Source: Amborella trichopoda (Eukaryota; Streptophyta; Magnoliopsida; Amborellales; Amborellaceae). Taken from it: a DNA stretch of 64,000 nucleotides. The position numbers were made by a program, and so were the translations under genes. Positions 34,554 to 45,829 of the stretch are shown in pieces (positions within the stretch are counted from its first letter, which is position 1; every line of letters begins with the position of its first letter). The notes under the pieces were generated by a model. That model had not been told where the DNA came from. It saw only the letters and a list, made by a program, of their open reading frames with translations, and did not search any database. The stretch spans positions 732,217 to 796,216 of the forward strand of contig NW_006500327.1 of NCBI RefSeq assembly GCF_000471905.2, in the 5' to 3' direction.

Positions 34554-34932
34554 CGAAAAAGTGTATATAGAGCCGCGGCTCTAAACAATCAAATTAGAGC
34601 CCATCTCAATGTTTTGATGCTCAAATATCTTCAAATTAATCATTTCAACATCAAGATGCATAAACATGAGGAAAATGTGGATTTCAAGTTTTGGAAATAG
34701 TGCATTGTATTTGTAATACATTTTCTTATTGTTAATTTTCAAGACTTTCACGTTTTCATAGATATGCTTGATCTACATTATTTTTTAAGCTTTAAATTTT
34801 ATTAATTAAATATAAAAACATATTTTAAGACTATCACAATGATTTTCAGTATTGAAACCACATTTCTTGATACTATTCGAAGATGGGCTCTAATTTGATT
34901 GTTTAGAGCCTCGGCTCTATACAAACTGCACC
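34554..34932 (+). mobile_element. MITE family A, copy 2
   Basis: Long, well-kept terminal inverted repeats: 'tatagagccgcggctctaaa' then 'caatcaaattagagcccatc' on the left (34566-34608), and the reverse complement on the right (34883-34921, with 'gagcctcggctctatacaaa'). The interior words 'cattttcttattg', 'catagatatgcttgatct' and 'ttaattaaatataaaaac' are shared with copies 4-6. It lies about 230 bp upstream of the EGY3 TATA box. The ends of this copy form a subfamily in which the usual TATAAGGTTGCAACC core is replaced by TATAGAGCCGCGGCTC. Confidence 0.85.
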
Positions 34933-34935
34933 TAA

Positions 34936-35232
34936 TAAGAGCCCACCTTTCTAGAAATGTAGGATCAAAAACGGAAATTTTTGTAAAAACGTTAAAATAT
35001 ATTTTCATAATTATTTATAAATAAACTTAAAAGAAAATTTGACAGTCCAAAAATGTGTTACAAGATGCACTATTTTCAAATCTTGAAATCTTTTTTTTTT
35101 TTCTTCATATCCATGCATCTTGATATCGAGATGATCAGATATTTGGCCACCAATACAACCTCTTCTAATAAAATTTTGAGGTGGACTCTAAGTTGATTGT
35201 TTTGAGCCTTCGGCTCAAAATAAACTTTTTCC
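34936..35232 (-). mobile_element. MITE family A, copy 3 (shortened)
   Basis: It adjoins copy 2. The right terminus 'gagccttcggctcaaaataa' plus 'actttttcc' ends at 35232, and the interior has 'gtgttacaagatgcactatt' and 'catgcatcttgatatcgaga'. The left end is reduced to 'agagcccacctttctag', so the copy lacks a full left inverted repeat. Confidence 0.75.
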
Positions 35233-35482
35233 TATTCGATATTACCCGATTTCGTCCTTTTCGCCACCATTAATCTCTCTCTCTTTCTAACCTCAGCTAC
35301 GCAATCACGCCTTGTAGTGGCGGTGTTTTGTAGGACAAGAACTATGTTCTTCAAAAATGCAGGAGGAACAGGGCACACCATTTGTTTCTTGCCCTCTAAT
35401 TCTTTGACCCTATTTATGGTTTTCAATGGTGGTCCACAATTCTTATAATGCAGTGTGTTGCTTATTTGATTTTTCATACAAG

Positions 35483-35591
35483 TTTTAATGTAGATCATCT
35501 ATTTGCAACAGCGTCGTAGGCTCAATTGCTACCAAGGGTAGGGGCGTCTCCCCACTGACTCACTCAAAAAAAAAATTTTTAATGTAGATCA
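35483..35591 (+). mobile_element. Very short poly(A) retro-insertion with 15-bp target duplication
   Basis: The sequence ttttaatgtagatca is perfect at 35483-35497 and 35577-35591. Between them lie 79 bp ending in an A run. The perfect 15-bp duplication plus poly(A) is the hallmark of LINE-driven insertion of an RNA. The insert core ('ggctcaattgctaccaaggg', 'gcgtctccccactgactcac') is not one I recognise; it may be a truncated SINE or other small RNA copy. Confidence 0.82.
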
Positions 35592-35599
35592 AGTTACCG

Positions 35600-36570
35600 A
35601 AGCTATGAAGACTAAATTAAACATAATATTACTTATATAATATAATGTGAGGTGTACACCATCGCCATATGGCAACTCTTAGTAACTCGTGGGAGTCCGA
35701 TTTGACTCAAGTGAGTTATAGATCATAGATGTAGATTTTTGTGATTTAATATTATTTATACTCAAAAGTTTTGGCCAGCAATGAGTTCCAGGCTTTGTTT
35801 TTGGGCCTAAACTCATCCCAGAGTGGGGAAGGAAGAGAAAGGATCCCGTCGAATTGAAGTCGGGGAGAGAGTCAAGCCAGACAACCCTTCCTCGCTTAGA
35901 CGGCCGACAGAGCCGACTTTTAGAATCAGTTTGAGGATTTTGGAAATCGGGTTAAAGGAGGAGGCATTTGGAAAAGATTTGAAATAGAGTTAAAATAAAA
36001 CAAACAAAGGAAAGAAAGAAATGGATAAAGTAAAATAATCCTGAAGCTAGGCCTCAGGGCCCGACACCTGGAGACAGCGCCAATTCAATATCATTCAGAA
36101 TGAGGATTTTCTTGAAGATTTTCTTGAGTTGTCAAAGATTTGCTGATTGAAGTCTATAAGTTGTTGGGATTTGAGGATTGAAAGATAGGAAAGGAATTAT
36201 GGTTTTTGATTCGAGTTGGCTGATTTAGGGTTCGAACGGGCAAAGTCTAGGCATCTTAATTGGAAATTTGATAAGTTTCGAAATCTGCATCCAATGCTGA
36301 GATTGAATCTGGGTCATTGATGGCCATTGCGGCTGTCAATGTCACCAACGAAACTGTGACCATCGTTTGCCCGTAATGACTACAGTTGCGTAACAAAGTA
36401 TCTTGATGTTACAGCCAGCGTGATTTTGGGTGGTGCCGTGTTGTATACATAATGACTTGCCATATGCGTTGCCCATATTCGAAGCTCCATTTGCATGTTT
36501 TTGGGCTGAAATGAGGCTTTCAAATTCGTCGATGAGGGTTGTACCTTCGGCAAATCATGATGATGCCAAC
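35600..36570. other. Intergenic DNA, nothing recognised
   Basis: This is moderately GC-rich compared with its neighbours. It contains no frame that I can assign and no named repeat. Confidence 0.45.
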
Positions 36571-36571
36571 T

Positions 36572-37015
36572 GTCCGCCTGGGAACTTGTTCTTGGGTGGT
36601 GGTCTCGTCCAATCAAAAGCTGATAGGTTGGTCAACGAAGCTGCCAATGTCTTCCTGTTAATGATGGTGTAATCATTAGATGTTATTTCCTGCATTCCGA
36701 TGTCTGGCATATGGCGGTTGCTTTAGCCAATTAGGAAGTGATGATGTTGCCATTTGCGTTGACGCAAATTGGATGTCCGTTGTTTGTAATGATTAATATT
36801 TCCCTCATTCCGTTGTCAAGCGGGTAAACTGTTGTTTTTGACCAATCAAGAGCTGGTGAGGTTGTGAGGTTCATCAACGCCAATTGTACCTCTATTTTCG
36901 ATAATGATAATAGTTCCCTTATTTCGTTGTCAGGTCTAGACCGCCTTTTTGGCCAATCAGATTTTGATGTAGTTATTATCTGCATCAATGAATTTTCAAC
37001 GTAAGTTGCATTCAC
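36572..37015. repeat. Degenerate tandem repeat of 113-114 bp
   Basis: A phrase of the form 'ttccctcattccgttgtcaa' followed about 35 bp later by 'gaccaatcaagagct' starts near 36687, 36800 and 36914, spacing 113 and 114 bp. A weaker unit precedes near 36575. The regular spacing keeps a minus-strand frame open (36731-37018) with a 38-residue period (DNEIRELL / DNGMREIL). This is more likely a by-product of the repeat than a gene. Confidence 0.75.
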
Positions 37016-37019
37016 CATC

Positions 37020-38435
37020 GCCTTAAAATGGGGGTAGAACCCGCATTAACGACAATGTCCTTTTCGTCCCCTTTCTTCCCTTTTGGAGTCGCCTAAAGCT
37101 GCTTTACTGAATTTTGACTTTTGCCCATTGTTGAGCTGTGAGGTATGGTTCTTTTAGGTGTTGGGAAGGGGTTTAGGTCTATGGGATGGTTGCTTTTGGA
37201 GATTTTGGTTTTCATACGGTTTTCTCAATCAGGATTGAAGTGTCTACAAATATATATTGATTTTATGTGGGGATCTAATTTGAGTTTTTGATGTTTCTTG
37301 TACGATTTACATAGCAGTGGCATGACTTATCAGCAACATAGACTCGTAGAAGTGCTACTGACCTCACCCACAGTGCACAATGCTGAGCCTTTGAGCTACA
37401 TTGTTGCCGTGTGGCCTAATTGAAGCTTATATAAACCGGGATTGTCTATAAAGAAACTATTTATCTTTTGTACATCAAAATCATTTGATGTCAAATTCGA
37501 TAGCTTGGGGTGGGTCATGAAGTCTGAGAATTTTTTTTTTAGGAACTTTGTGTCTATTCAATGACACTCTTACCACTATCCATTTTGAAATTTAAGGGAC
37601 AAAAATGATTGTGACCTCCATGTATAAAAGATATATGGTCTCTTTATAATTCAACAACTTAAACTTCACATAAAATCACAGGAAATCAACCAAAAATCCC
37701 TTAAGCTTGAGAAACTTTAACCCTAGATCATCCATACCTTAGTTCATTCAAACCTCAGAACTAGGAAATCTTGGAGTAACCCTAATCCTCTACAACCCTT
37801 AGATGAACATGTCCTAGGTACTTTTCAAGCAAAATTCTGGGGTTTGAGGATGCAGGCGCTTCAACTGCTAATCTCATTCGCGCCACCAACTCCGGGCGTC
37901 GGGTTAGAGGGATCGGATTTCAAATAAGTTTTCTTTGTAACTTTTAATTTATTCTATTTCTTTCACAGATCATAGACAGAGAACATTCAAAAAAAGAAAA
38001 CGTCATAGAAATTTAGTATTATATAACTGAAGACAAATGATTTTCAAGGTGACACCACAAATGAATGTGTTTCACTACCATGATAGCACCTTCCCTGATG
38101 CGATATTGGGGTTTACAGGAAAGAGGTCAATGCCTCAATTATGCAATCCAATTGTGCTAATTTAATCTTTAAACTTTTCCTTTTCTTTGTCTCGAATGAC
38201 TTGGTTTGCTTGACCGTTTAAACTGTTCTATTTTTAATATTACCTTCCTAATTTAAGTTCCATATGTGATTATACCTGGCATCGCTACCCATTGTTCATT
38301 AAATTCATGAAACACGGGTTGTTGTCATCCTTTTTCCTAGCCCATACACCCAAAATGTAAAATGAACAGAAACAGTGTGGGGCTCCAAGTTATATTCATG
38401 CTACATTGATACATGAAAGATAATACCAAACCTAA
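37020..38435. other. Intergenic DNA, nothing recognised
   Basis: No gene or named repeat visible in this AT-rich stretch. Confidence 0.45.
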
Positions 38436-38438
38436 AAA

Positions 38439-38833
38439 GGCAAAGTTTATATAAGGTGTCAACCTTATACTGTACAAGTAAGGCGCATCTAAAAAACCCA
38501 CTAGAGAAGGTTGTTCCTATGTTGGAAAACTCAACTCTCAAATCAATCATCTCGACCTCGAGATTTATAGACATAAAAAAAAAAGATTCCTAGCCCTACA
38601 AATTAGTTCATTTTCTAACAATGATCTGGACTGTCTATTTTCAAAATTTTTAAATGTTTATAGATCTGCTTGATCGTCACCATTTCTAGAACGTTAAATT
38701 TTATAATTGGGGGCAACAATGGATTTCCATATCATCGCAAGGCTGAACGGCATTGAAATTGCATTTTTGACATATTTTTGAGGTGCACCTTACTTCAATA
38801 GTATAAGGTTGATACCTTATACAAACATCTCCC
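38439..38833 (+). mobile_element. MITE family A, copy 4
   Basis: The left terminus is AGTTTATATAAGGTGTCAACC and the right terminus is GGTTGATACCTTATACAAAC, a clear inverted repeat. The interior has 'catctcgacctcgagattta', 'tttatagatctgcttgatcg' and 'gaggtgcacctta' as in copies 5 and 6. The element lies about 320 bp downstream of the kinase stop codon. I found no convincing target duplication. Confidence 0.85.
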
Positions 38834-38914
38834 TTCAGAAAAGGGTTTGCTTGCCACTAGGTGGCTTCCCTCTATTATGTAATATTCAAGTTAGAGAAAG
38901 CCTCAGGCACACAA

Positions 38915-39078
38915 TATGACTTCTTGCATCAATTTGCAATTGTAAGAAAACCTTAATACATACAATTCAACAAGGGATTGTCACAAGATGACTTGCTTCT
39001 TACATCAATTTGCAATTGCAGGAAAATCTCAGATATACAACTCATTGTCACAAGGTGACTTCCTTCTCACGTCAGAAA
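38915..39078. repeat. Three degenerate units of about 70 bp just downstream of the kinase gene
   Basis: The words 'gacttcttgcatcaatttgc', 'gacttgcttcttacatcaat' and 'gacttccttctcacgtcag' mark three units, each with 'gtcacaag(a/g)tgac' or its remnant. They probably fall in the 3' UTR of the kinase gene. Confidence 0.65.
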
Positions 39079-39157
39079 ACGTTAACAGAATTCAGAAAAG
39101 ATTCTCAAAAAGACTATCTTTTCACATAAATTTGAAAGAGAGAAACTCTATATGCAT

Positions 39158-42100
39158 TTAGGTTTCAAGAGCAAGTTGCTTGTAGCGATTGAGGTCGCTC
39201 AAGTACCGTGATGACGTATAGTCATCTCCGTCAAGAAAGAGTTGGCTCCCAACCAATGTCTTTGGTTGTTGAACAAATGTCTCGGCCATCAGATCCTTAC
39301 CCTTTAGGAGCCTCACCACCTGCACCAAACCATGTCTTCTTAGTTAAAAGGGTCCAAACCACTTAAAAAGGGATTTTGACAGCTTTTAAGGGTTGAAAGG
39401 CCTCACCTGATTCATGCGTGGTCGTGATATTGCTAAATGGTGGACACACAACGAGGCAGTAAACATTATGTATCCCATTTGCCGAGTGTTGTAGGTATCC
39501 CCAAGTCTGGGATCCGCCAATTCCTTCATTTTCTTTGCATCTAGCAATGGCTTTGCCTGAAGAAATGGATCCACGAACAAGTAAGAATGTTTGATGAATT
39601 GTCGAAATATGAGGAGTATCAGGTTAAAAGCAAGAGAAGGTATTACCCACATCACGAGGCTCTGCAGACAAGAATCGACGGCCCGTCGCCCAGTGATGAG
39701 CTCGAGTAGAAGAACACCAAATGCAAACACATCTGTTTTCTCGTCAACGATGCCATGCATGAAGTATTCAGGTGCAAGGTACCTATTGCAAAAGTGATAT
39801 GAGAAAGAGGAAAAAGAAGAAAATCTTTGGGCTTTGTTTTTGAATTTCAAACTTCCAACGCAATATACAATTGATAGCATGAATTTGATAATAGATACAC
39901 AAGATGAGCCTCATGTTGCTGTGAGTTTCTTAACATGTATCCTTAAAATCAAAGAAGTTTAGGATGACCTATCATACACGAAAATCAAATATACATAGTA
40001 TGATAAACTCAATTATAAAGGGTTGTTTGTTCTCCAAACAAATAATCTTGAACCATAGAACCAAGAGGCTTTGGTTTCTAATAGTGAGTGATTCAGTGAG
40101 GTTTTTGCATATTGGAATAGTTAAGGAATATTCTTTAATTTAGAGTAATGACGAATTTGCCGAACCCGAATGTGCCTTCGATGGGAGAAACTACATGGTG
40201 GGTCCACTGATCAGGCAGCCACTTTGCCAACCCAAAATCTGAAATCTAAAAACATAGAAAAGAGAACCTCAAATATTAAAAAAATGATGTATAAAATAAA
40301 ATCCATGAAAGGTATAGTTAATAAAGGAAATTGAGAAATTTTCTCATTCTTTGACTAATGGACACAATGTTCACTTTTTTTTAGCTGGCCACAATGTCCC
40401 TTATGAACATAAGTTTTAGGGCCCTGAATACTGAAATAAAATTTTTGAACAGTGGAAGTAATCTAAATTAGTTACCTGTGGTTGAAAATCTTGAGCAAGC
40501 AAGATATTAGATGCCTTAATATCCCTGTGAATGATCCTTCTATGGCAGCCTTCATGAAGGTACATCAACCCCTCTGCTATCCCCAAGGCTATCTTGTACC
40601 TTATCCCCCATTCTAGCTCTTGATTAGTACCTGAAATTTTAATATTCTCTTCTGAAACATACATGAATATTAGGGAAATTTAGCAAATATGTAAAACAAA
40701 ATTTTTTGCATAACTCTTCGTCCTTGTCAACAAGGCTGAAATGCAACTCCACCACCGTATTAGTAAGCATGAAATAGCATAAAATTCATAGGTGAATAGC
40801 CTTGTCCTTCTTTTACTACTGGTTTTGTTGTTGCTCTTGTTCTTACAGGGTAACTGGAGAATCCTATTTCCTAAAAAATTGTAAAAAAGCCATAAGGACA
40901 CTTTTTATGAGGATAAAAATTCATTTCCTTGTTAAAATATGCCATGGCTCCCTATAATCTCAAAAAAATGAATCACATTGCCTATTTTGACATATTATCA
41001 CTGGTTTTAGCTAAATCTTAAATCAATATAGTCTTCCAATATGTGTGTGTGTGAGTATCTCTTTTCTTTTCAATTTAATTGGTTCTTATTTTGTACCGTG
41101 AAGCACAGACGATAAGCTGCCATGAGGGGAGAACTGTAGAACAAGGTGAAGCCCTCCTTCGACACCAAACCCTATCAAATGCGCCGCATTTGGATGGTTT
41201 ATGTGTGCAATGATCCCCAACTCCGATAAGAAATCTCCAATCCTCTCATCCTCTCTCTCCCTCTTTATTAACCTCTTAACAGCTACAAGTTGTCCATCTA
41301 CTAAGATTCCTTTGTAAACTTCTGCATGCCCCCCCTTTCCTATCAAATTCTCTGTCCAAAATTCCCTCTCTTAGAATCATCACAACACCATTGTCGAATA
41401 AATTAAATGATAGAAACAATACAAAATATAGACAAAAAAAAGTGAAGCAATTCCGATATTAATGAAAATTTTGATATTTAAGACTAACAATGAGAATAAT
41501 AACATAATGGAGAAAAAAGAAGTCAATAAAGCAAATATCAAAGGAAAATAAAGACTGGAAGAAAAGCATGAATTAAAAATTCACTTAAAAACAAAAGTGA
41601 AAGACAAAGGAAGTTAAAAGTAAAACATAAAGAAAAATAAATAAAAAACATAGTTGGAAGAATATTTTGGTTAGGTGAAGTGAAACAAAGCGGCACAAAC
41701 ATCTATGAATAGCGGCAGACATAGTCTTGGATTTTGGGCCAAATTCACCTTCACCAAACCTTTTTCTAAATTCTTTGAACCCAAAAGTTTTAAGAGCGTG
41801 TACACGAGCAGGAGCCTACTGTACATCTACTCTCTCGTGCAAAACACTAAGAGAGAACTTTTGAATTTCAAATTTTGGGATTGGCATTAAGATCACCAGT
41901 AGCCCCAAGCAAAAAAAAAAAAATAGATACTACTTTTTTTTATGTTTTTGGGGCTCTGAAGTCCTAAGGGCTCGGTCCTTGGCTAAGGGCCAAATACCTT
42001 GGCCGAGTCAATTTTCGGTATACTATTTGAAGAAAGTGTTCAATCCTTGGTGTTTTCTCAATTGTGTTCATTCTTTTCTTGTTTGCTTTATTTTCAATGA

Positions 42101-44849
42101 ACTAAAGCCGTAGAGGGTGGAGACCACGGTGAAATGGGGCCCAGCCTACTCCATGGTTCCGTCTCCACTATCACGAGTGGAGATTCACATGCATAGTAAG
42201 TGTACTCCGTCATTCCCCGAAAATGGAAAGGGGACCTTCTCATGAAAGAGATGCATAGATGCACAGTGGATGCCCAAAGCATCCAAGCCGTCAATCCCAT
42301 GAACTGTTGAATCTCTACTGTTGGGTTGGGCCCGCAACGGTTAGGCTTGCATAGTCAATTTAGGTGCATCTAAAGTATCATTGACTAAAAAGAAAATTCG
42401 GTATGGAACCCGGCCCTACTTAAAACTCAACTTTTGAATTTTTGAAAACAATGACTAGACCACATTGCAGGTCAAAATCGGACAATCTGTGTTTGAACTT
42501 GGATTCTAAAGAGTGACTATCAATCTATAAACTTTATATCATAAAGAAAACACAGTGAATTCTGATGAAATTATATAAAAAAATCACAGTAAATTCCGAT
42601 GAAATTTTCAAACTTCTGGTTTTTATTAGTAGTGAATTCTTGGAAGGTTTTCAAAACTTTTGTTTTTCTTCAAAATTCTTAAAAATAGAAAGGGGAAACT
42701 TTAGAAATAAAAAGGAAAGCCTACAAGAAAACCAAAATTAGAAAGACAAAATGAGACTTTTTGTTCTTGGATTAAAAAAAAGAAATTTTACTCACATAGC
42801 CTCCAAAATATCATTATTAAAAAAATCCTCCTTAAATTTTCAATTTTATTTTATTTTTGATTTTGCCCAAAATAATCCTATCTCAAATCTTCAATATCTG
42901 AATTCGTATGGAAATTTCGGATTTCGAAAATCTGAGAGTTTTGCTAGTTCCCAAGGAACAAAGGGCCGATGGCTGGAGTGTTATGGAAACAAAATGAATT
43001 CTGGAAATTTTGGATTTTGAAAATCCGAAGACAAAATTTTTTTATTTTGAAAGGTTGAAAGATTTTCAAAATCTGAAACTTCTTTTAGGCACCTTAAATT
43101 CTTGAAATTTGAGACCTATTAAAATTTCAATTCTGCTAGATCCAACAATTTTTCAAACTTAAGGCTCAATAAATTTTTTATCTTGAATATCAAGAAATAT
43201 TGGTAATTTGATCATTTAAAAAAATTACAAAAAAAAAGTGTACGAATGTAATAAGTAATAACTAACAAATTGATAATATAGGTGAAATTTTCTATTAAAA
43301 AAATTGGCAATAGACTTAAATTTGGATATAGTTTGAAGCCATATTTTTTCATATCTCATGAATGCTTACTCTATTTAGCAGTGTCTATCCAAGGGATTTT
43401 TATTTAAAAAATTAATTAATTAACAATCCAGCAATATTGGTGAGAAATTCTCAAAGAATGAAAAAAGAACGAGTGTTTTGAATGATTAACCTGAACTGAA
43501 ATTGTTAGTAGCAGACATGAGTTCTTCATGATCAAAGCATCTCCATGAAGCCTGAGGCCTCAAAACAGGGAGCTCTTCTTTCTCCTCTGTGTCTCTGATT
43601 CGAACCCAATTCCTCTTTCCTCCGAATGGTGGAAAGGTAGAGAACTTTCTCATCGATTTATGCTTTAAAGCATTAACCAGAGACCTCCACTGTAATCCAT
43701 GGTGCTCTGAAGTTGGAGTTTTAATGGCGATTGAAGTTTCTGTATCTCTGTTGCTGCTACTGCTACTATTGCTATCAGAATCAAGGCCTAAAACTGGGAT
43801 TTCAAGGACCCCTCGAGGGGAGCTCTGGTCTGTATTCTTGTAAGTTTTGGGAGATGAATCCTGTGTTTCTTCTTGGTCCTTTGCATGGTTCTCCATTTCT
43901 GAATTTGTTTTGGTTTTGTGAGATGAATTCTCCGTTTTCTCCTGGTCTTTCTCATAGCTTTCCTTTTCTGAAATTGTCTCGGTTTTGTGAGACGAATCCT
44001 CTGTTTTTTCTCGGTCCTTCTCACGGTTTTCCATTTTCTCTGCAAATATGTGTAGAATTCATCAGTACCCATTTGAGACAATTGGTTAAACTATCCATTA
44101 TCATAAACTAATTGGAATCCTTGAAACTGATCAGATTCAAATAGATGTTTTGGATCGTGGTTTAGCCTATTTTCAGCCTGGTTTCGTCAGGTTTTCGCTT
44201 TTCAGAGATATCATTAGAAGTAGAACCCACCACCAGAAAAGAATTTAAAAGGGGGAAATCAAAACTTACTCCAACCCTTCATCAGATTGTATCGTATTAG
44301 AAACTGAATTGAATGTGCAAAATCTGCAGCAGAACCTATTATCACAACACATTTTAGACTATGAACCAGCCAAATTCGAGTGAGAGGTTTAGAGATTCAA
44401 TTTTTTTCTGACTTACCTGTGTTTAAATTTAAAATGAAAGTCTTTATAATCCATCAAGTGAAAAAACTGCATAAAACTAGATGAATTCGGCAAATTATGT
44501 ACTCAATTCAGCAGCAAAACTTACACTAAGATCATCAGAACACAAAGTATGGACCTTTTTTTCCATATAAAATGAAACAAAAATTGCAATTTACAGGAGT
44601 AAAAGGAAAAACCATTAGTGCCCATTAAGCAGAAACAACATAAAACTCGAAGAACAACCAATTCAACTAAAAATAGCATCAAAACTTACGCTAATATCAT
44701 AAACTTTTTCTGGGTTTTCAATCAAATTAAAGTTAAAGAAACATAGAAGACCACAAAAGAGAAGGCCATCTAAAATTCTTAAAAGCTAACCAAATTACAC
44801 AGCTAAACTCACTCTTATTTTCATCAGATTCCATTGGTTGTGAAACCAT
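39158..44849 (-). CDS. Receptor-like cytosolic kinase, class VI (RBK1/RBK2-like)
   Basis: There are eight coding exons on the minus strand: 44849-44813, 44039-43491, 41351-41097, 40630-40476, 40245-40166, 39782-39647, 39556-39407 and 39319-39158. Introns are GT-AG, phases agree, and the product has 507 residues. The first small exon ([12 protein letters not shown]) joins in frame, so the start is at 44849 rather than the internal ATG at 44034. Residues 1-190 are a charged, Ser-rich, disordered region with a 23-residue triple repeat. The kinase domain follows with the glycine loop [11 protein letters not shown] (about 200-210), VAVK Lys about 221, HRDIKASN Asp about 317, DFG about 335-337, and APEY about 362. 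It has no signal peptide or membrane segment, so it should be a soluble Ser/Thr kinase. Class VI kinases include the ROP-GTPase-binding RBK1 and RBK2. All catalytic residues are present and the gene looks functional. Class membership is firm; ROP binding is inferred. Confidence 0.93.
43828..44034 (-). repeat. Three tandem 69-bp units in the kinase coding sequence
   Basis: On the minus strand three 69-bp units encode three 23-residue repeats: [20 protein letters not shown]..., [20 protein letters not shown]... and [20 protein letters not shown].... They expand the disordered N-terminus with charged and phosphorylatable residues without shifting the frame. Confidence 0.9.
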
Positions 44850-45086
44850 TGGAATTACAGAGAGCTTTGAACAAAACTGGGAAACTGCAGAAGGACTAGT
44901 GCTTATCTATCTTTCATTTGTTGGACATTGAGAAAGCTTCATAGATTGGGAAAGAATAAGAGATTGAGTGAGAGACAAAACAAGAGAGAAGAGAGAGATT
45001 TCAAATACAAATATTCTCAAAACTATCTTGTGTCACACATAGGATGAAGACAGAATCCATTGCACTTGCTAACATCTAGAAGTGCA

Positions 45087-45093
45087 TTTATAG
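45087..45093 (-). promoter_or_regulatory. TATA box of the kinase gene
   Basis: The minus strand reads GCTATAAATGC here, 240 nt upstream of the start codon. Confidence 0.6.
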
Positions 45094-45107
45094 CAAGGAT
45101 GGTGTTT

Positions 45108-45137
45108 CACACGTGTTAAAAGTCGTTAACACGTGTG
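45108..45137. promoter_or_regulatory. Perfect inverted repeat carrying two G-boxes next to the TATA box
   Basis: CACACGTGTTAA (45108-45119) and TTAACACGTGTG (45126-45137) are exact reverse complements around a 6-bp spacer. Each arm contains the G-box/ABRE core CACGTG. The repeat sits 15 bp upstream of the TATA box. G-boxes bind bZIP and bHLH factors, so ABA or light control is a reasonable inference. Confidence 0.75.
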
Positions 45138-45445
45138 TCCGTCCTGAGATATTAACCTGAATAATGGACGGTTGAGATTGGAGAAGTGATCTGAACCGCT
45201 AGCTCGTATTTCATAGTCTAAATTCTAAAGTTTCAAACTTAATGACTACAAACTATTGAAGAAAGTGCAGTAAATAATGTTATTCTTGGCATTAATTGCC
45301 AAAAGAGATCCCCGTTGCTTTTAATAATATTAAAGATAGACCGTCATACCCCTCAGACTTTTGAATTCCTTGTCTCATGGTCTTTTTTTTTCGCGCTTTC
45401 AAAAATCAATAAAATTTAGCAAACTATACATGGGATAAATTATTT

Positions 45446-45822
45446 GGAAAACTTTTTATAACTTTAAAATGTAGAATTCAAAGTGCACCTCAAAAATCCA
45501 TCATAAAAGGATGTTTTTGGATGTTGGAAAATCCTTCTACTTGATCATCTTAATGACATCAAGATGTATAAATATGAAAAGAAAACAAGATTTTGTGTCC
45601 GTGAAATAGTGTATCTTGCAACACATTATTAGGACCTTTAATTTTCAAGATTTTTATGTGTTTATAGATCTACTTGATTTGAACCATTTTTAAAGTTTAA
45701 AATTTATAATTAGAAAAAAACCATCTTAAAAAAACTTTATATCAAAATTATATTTATGATAAAATTTAGAGGTGCGCCTCAATTAAATTGTTTAAGGTTG
45801 CAACCTTATACAAACCACACCC
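45446..45822 (+). mobile_element. MITE family A, copy 5
   Basis: It starts GGAAAACTTTTTATAAC and ends GGTTGCAACCTTATACAAACCACACCC (given here in part: 'gcaaccttatacaaacca'). The interior contains 'tttatagatctacttgattt', 'gatgtataaatatgaaaa' and 'aggtgcgcctcaattaaat'. It lies about 310 bp upstream of the kinase promoter. No clear target duplication. Confidence 0.85.
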
Positions 45823-45829
45823 TTTTTTT

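Noticed and set aside
34936-35232. Possible independent gene between EGY3 and its upstream region
   Set aside because: The sequence is explained as a shortened family A MITE.
36731-37018. Possible 95-residue protein on the minus strand
   Set aside because: It overlays the 113-bp tandem repeat and its periodicity follows the DNA repeat; no family resemblance.
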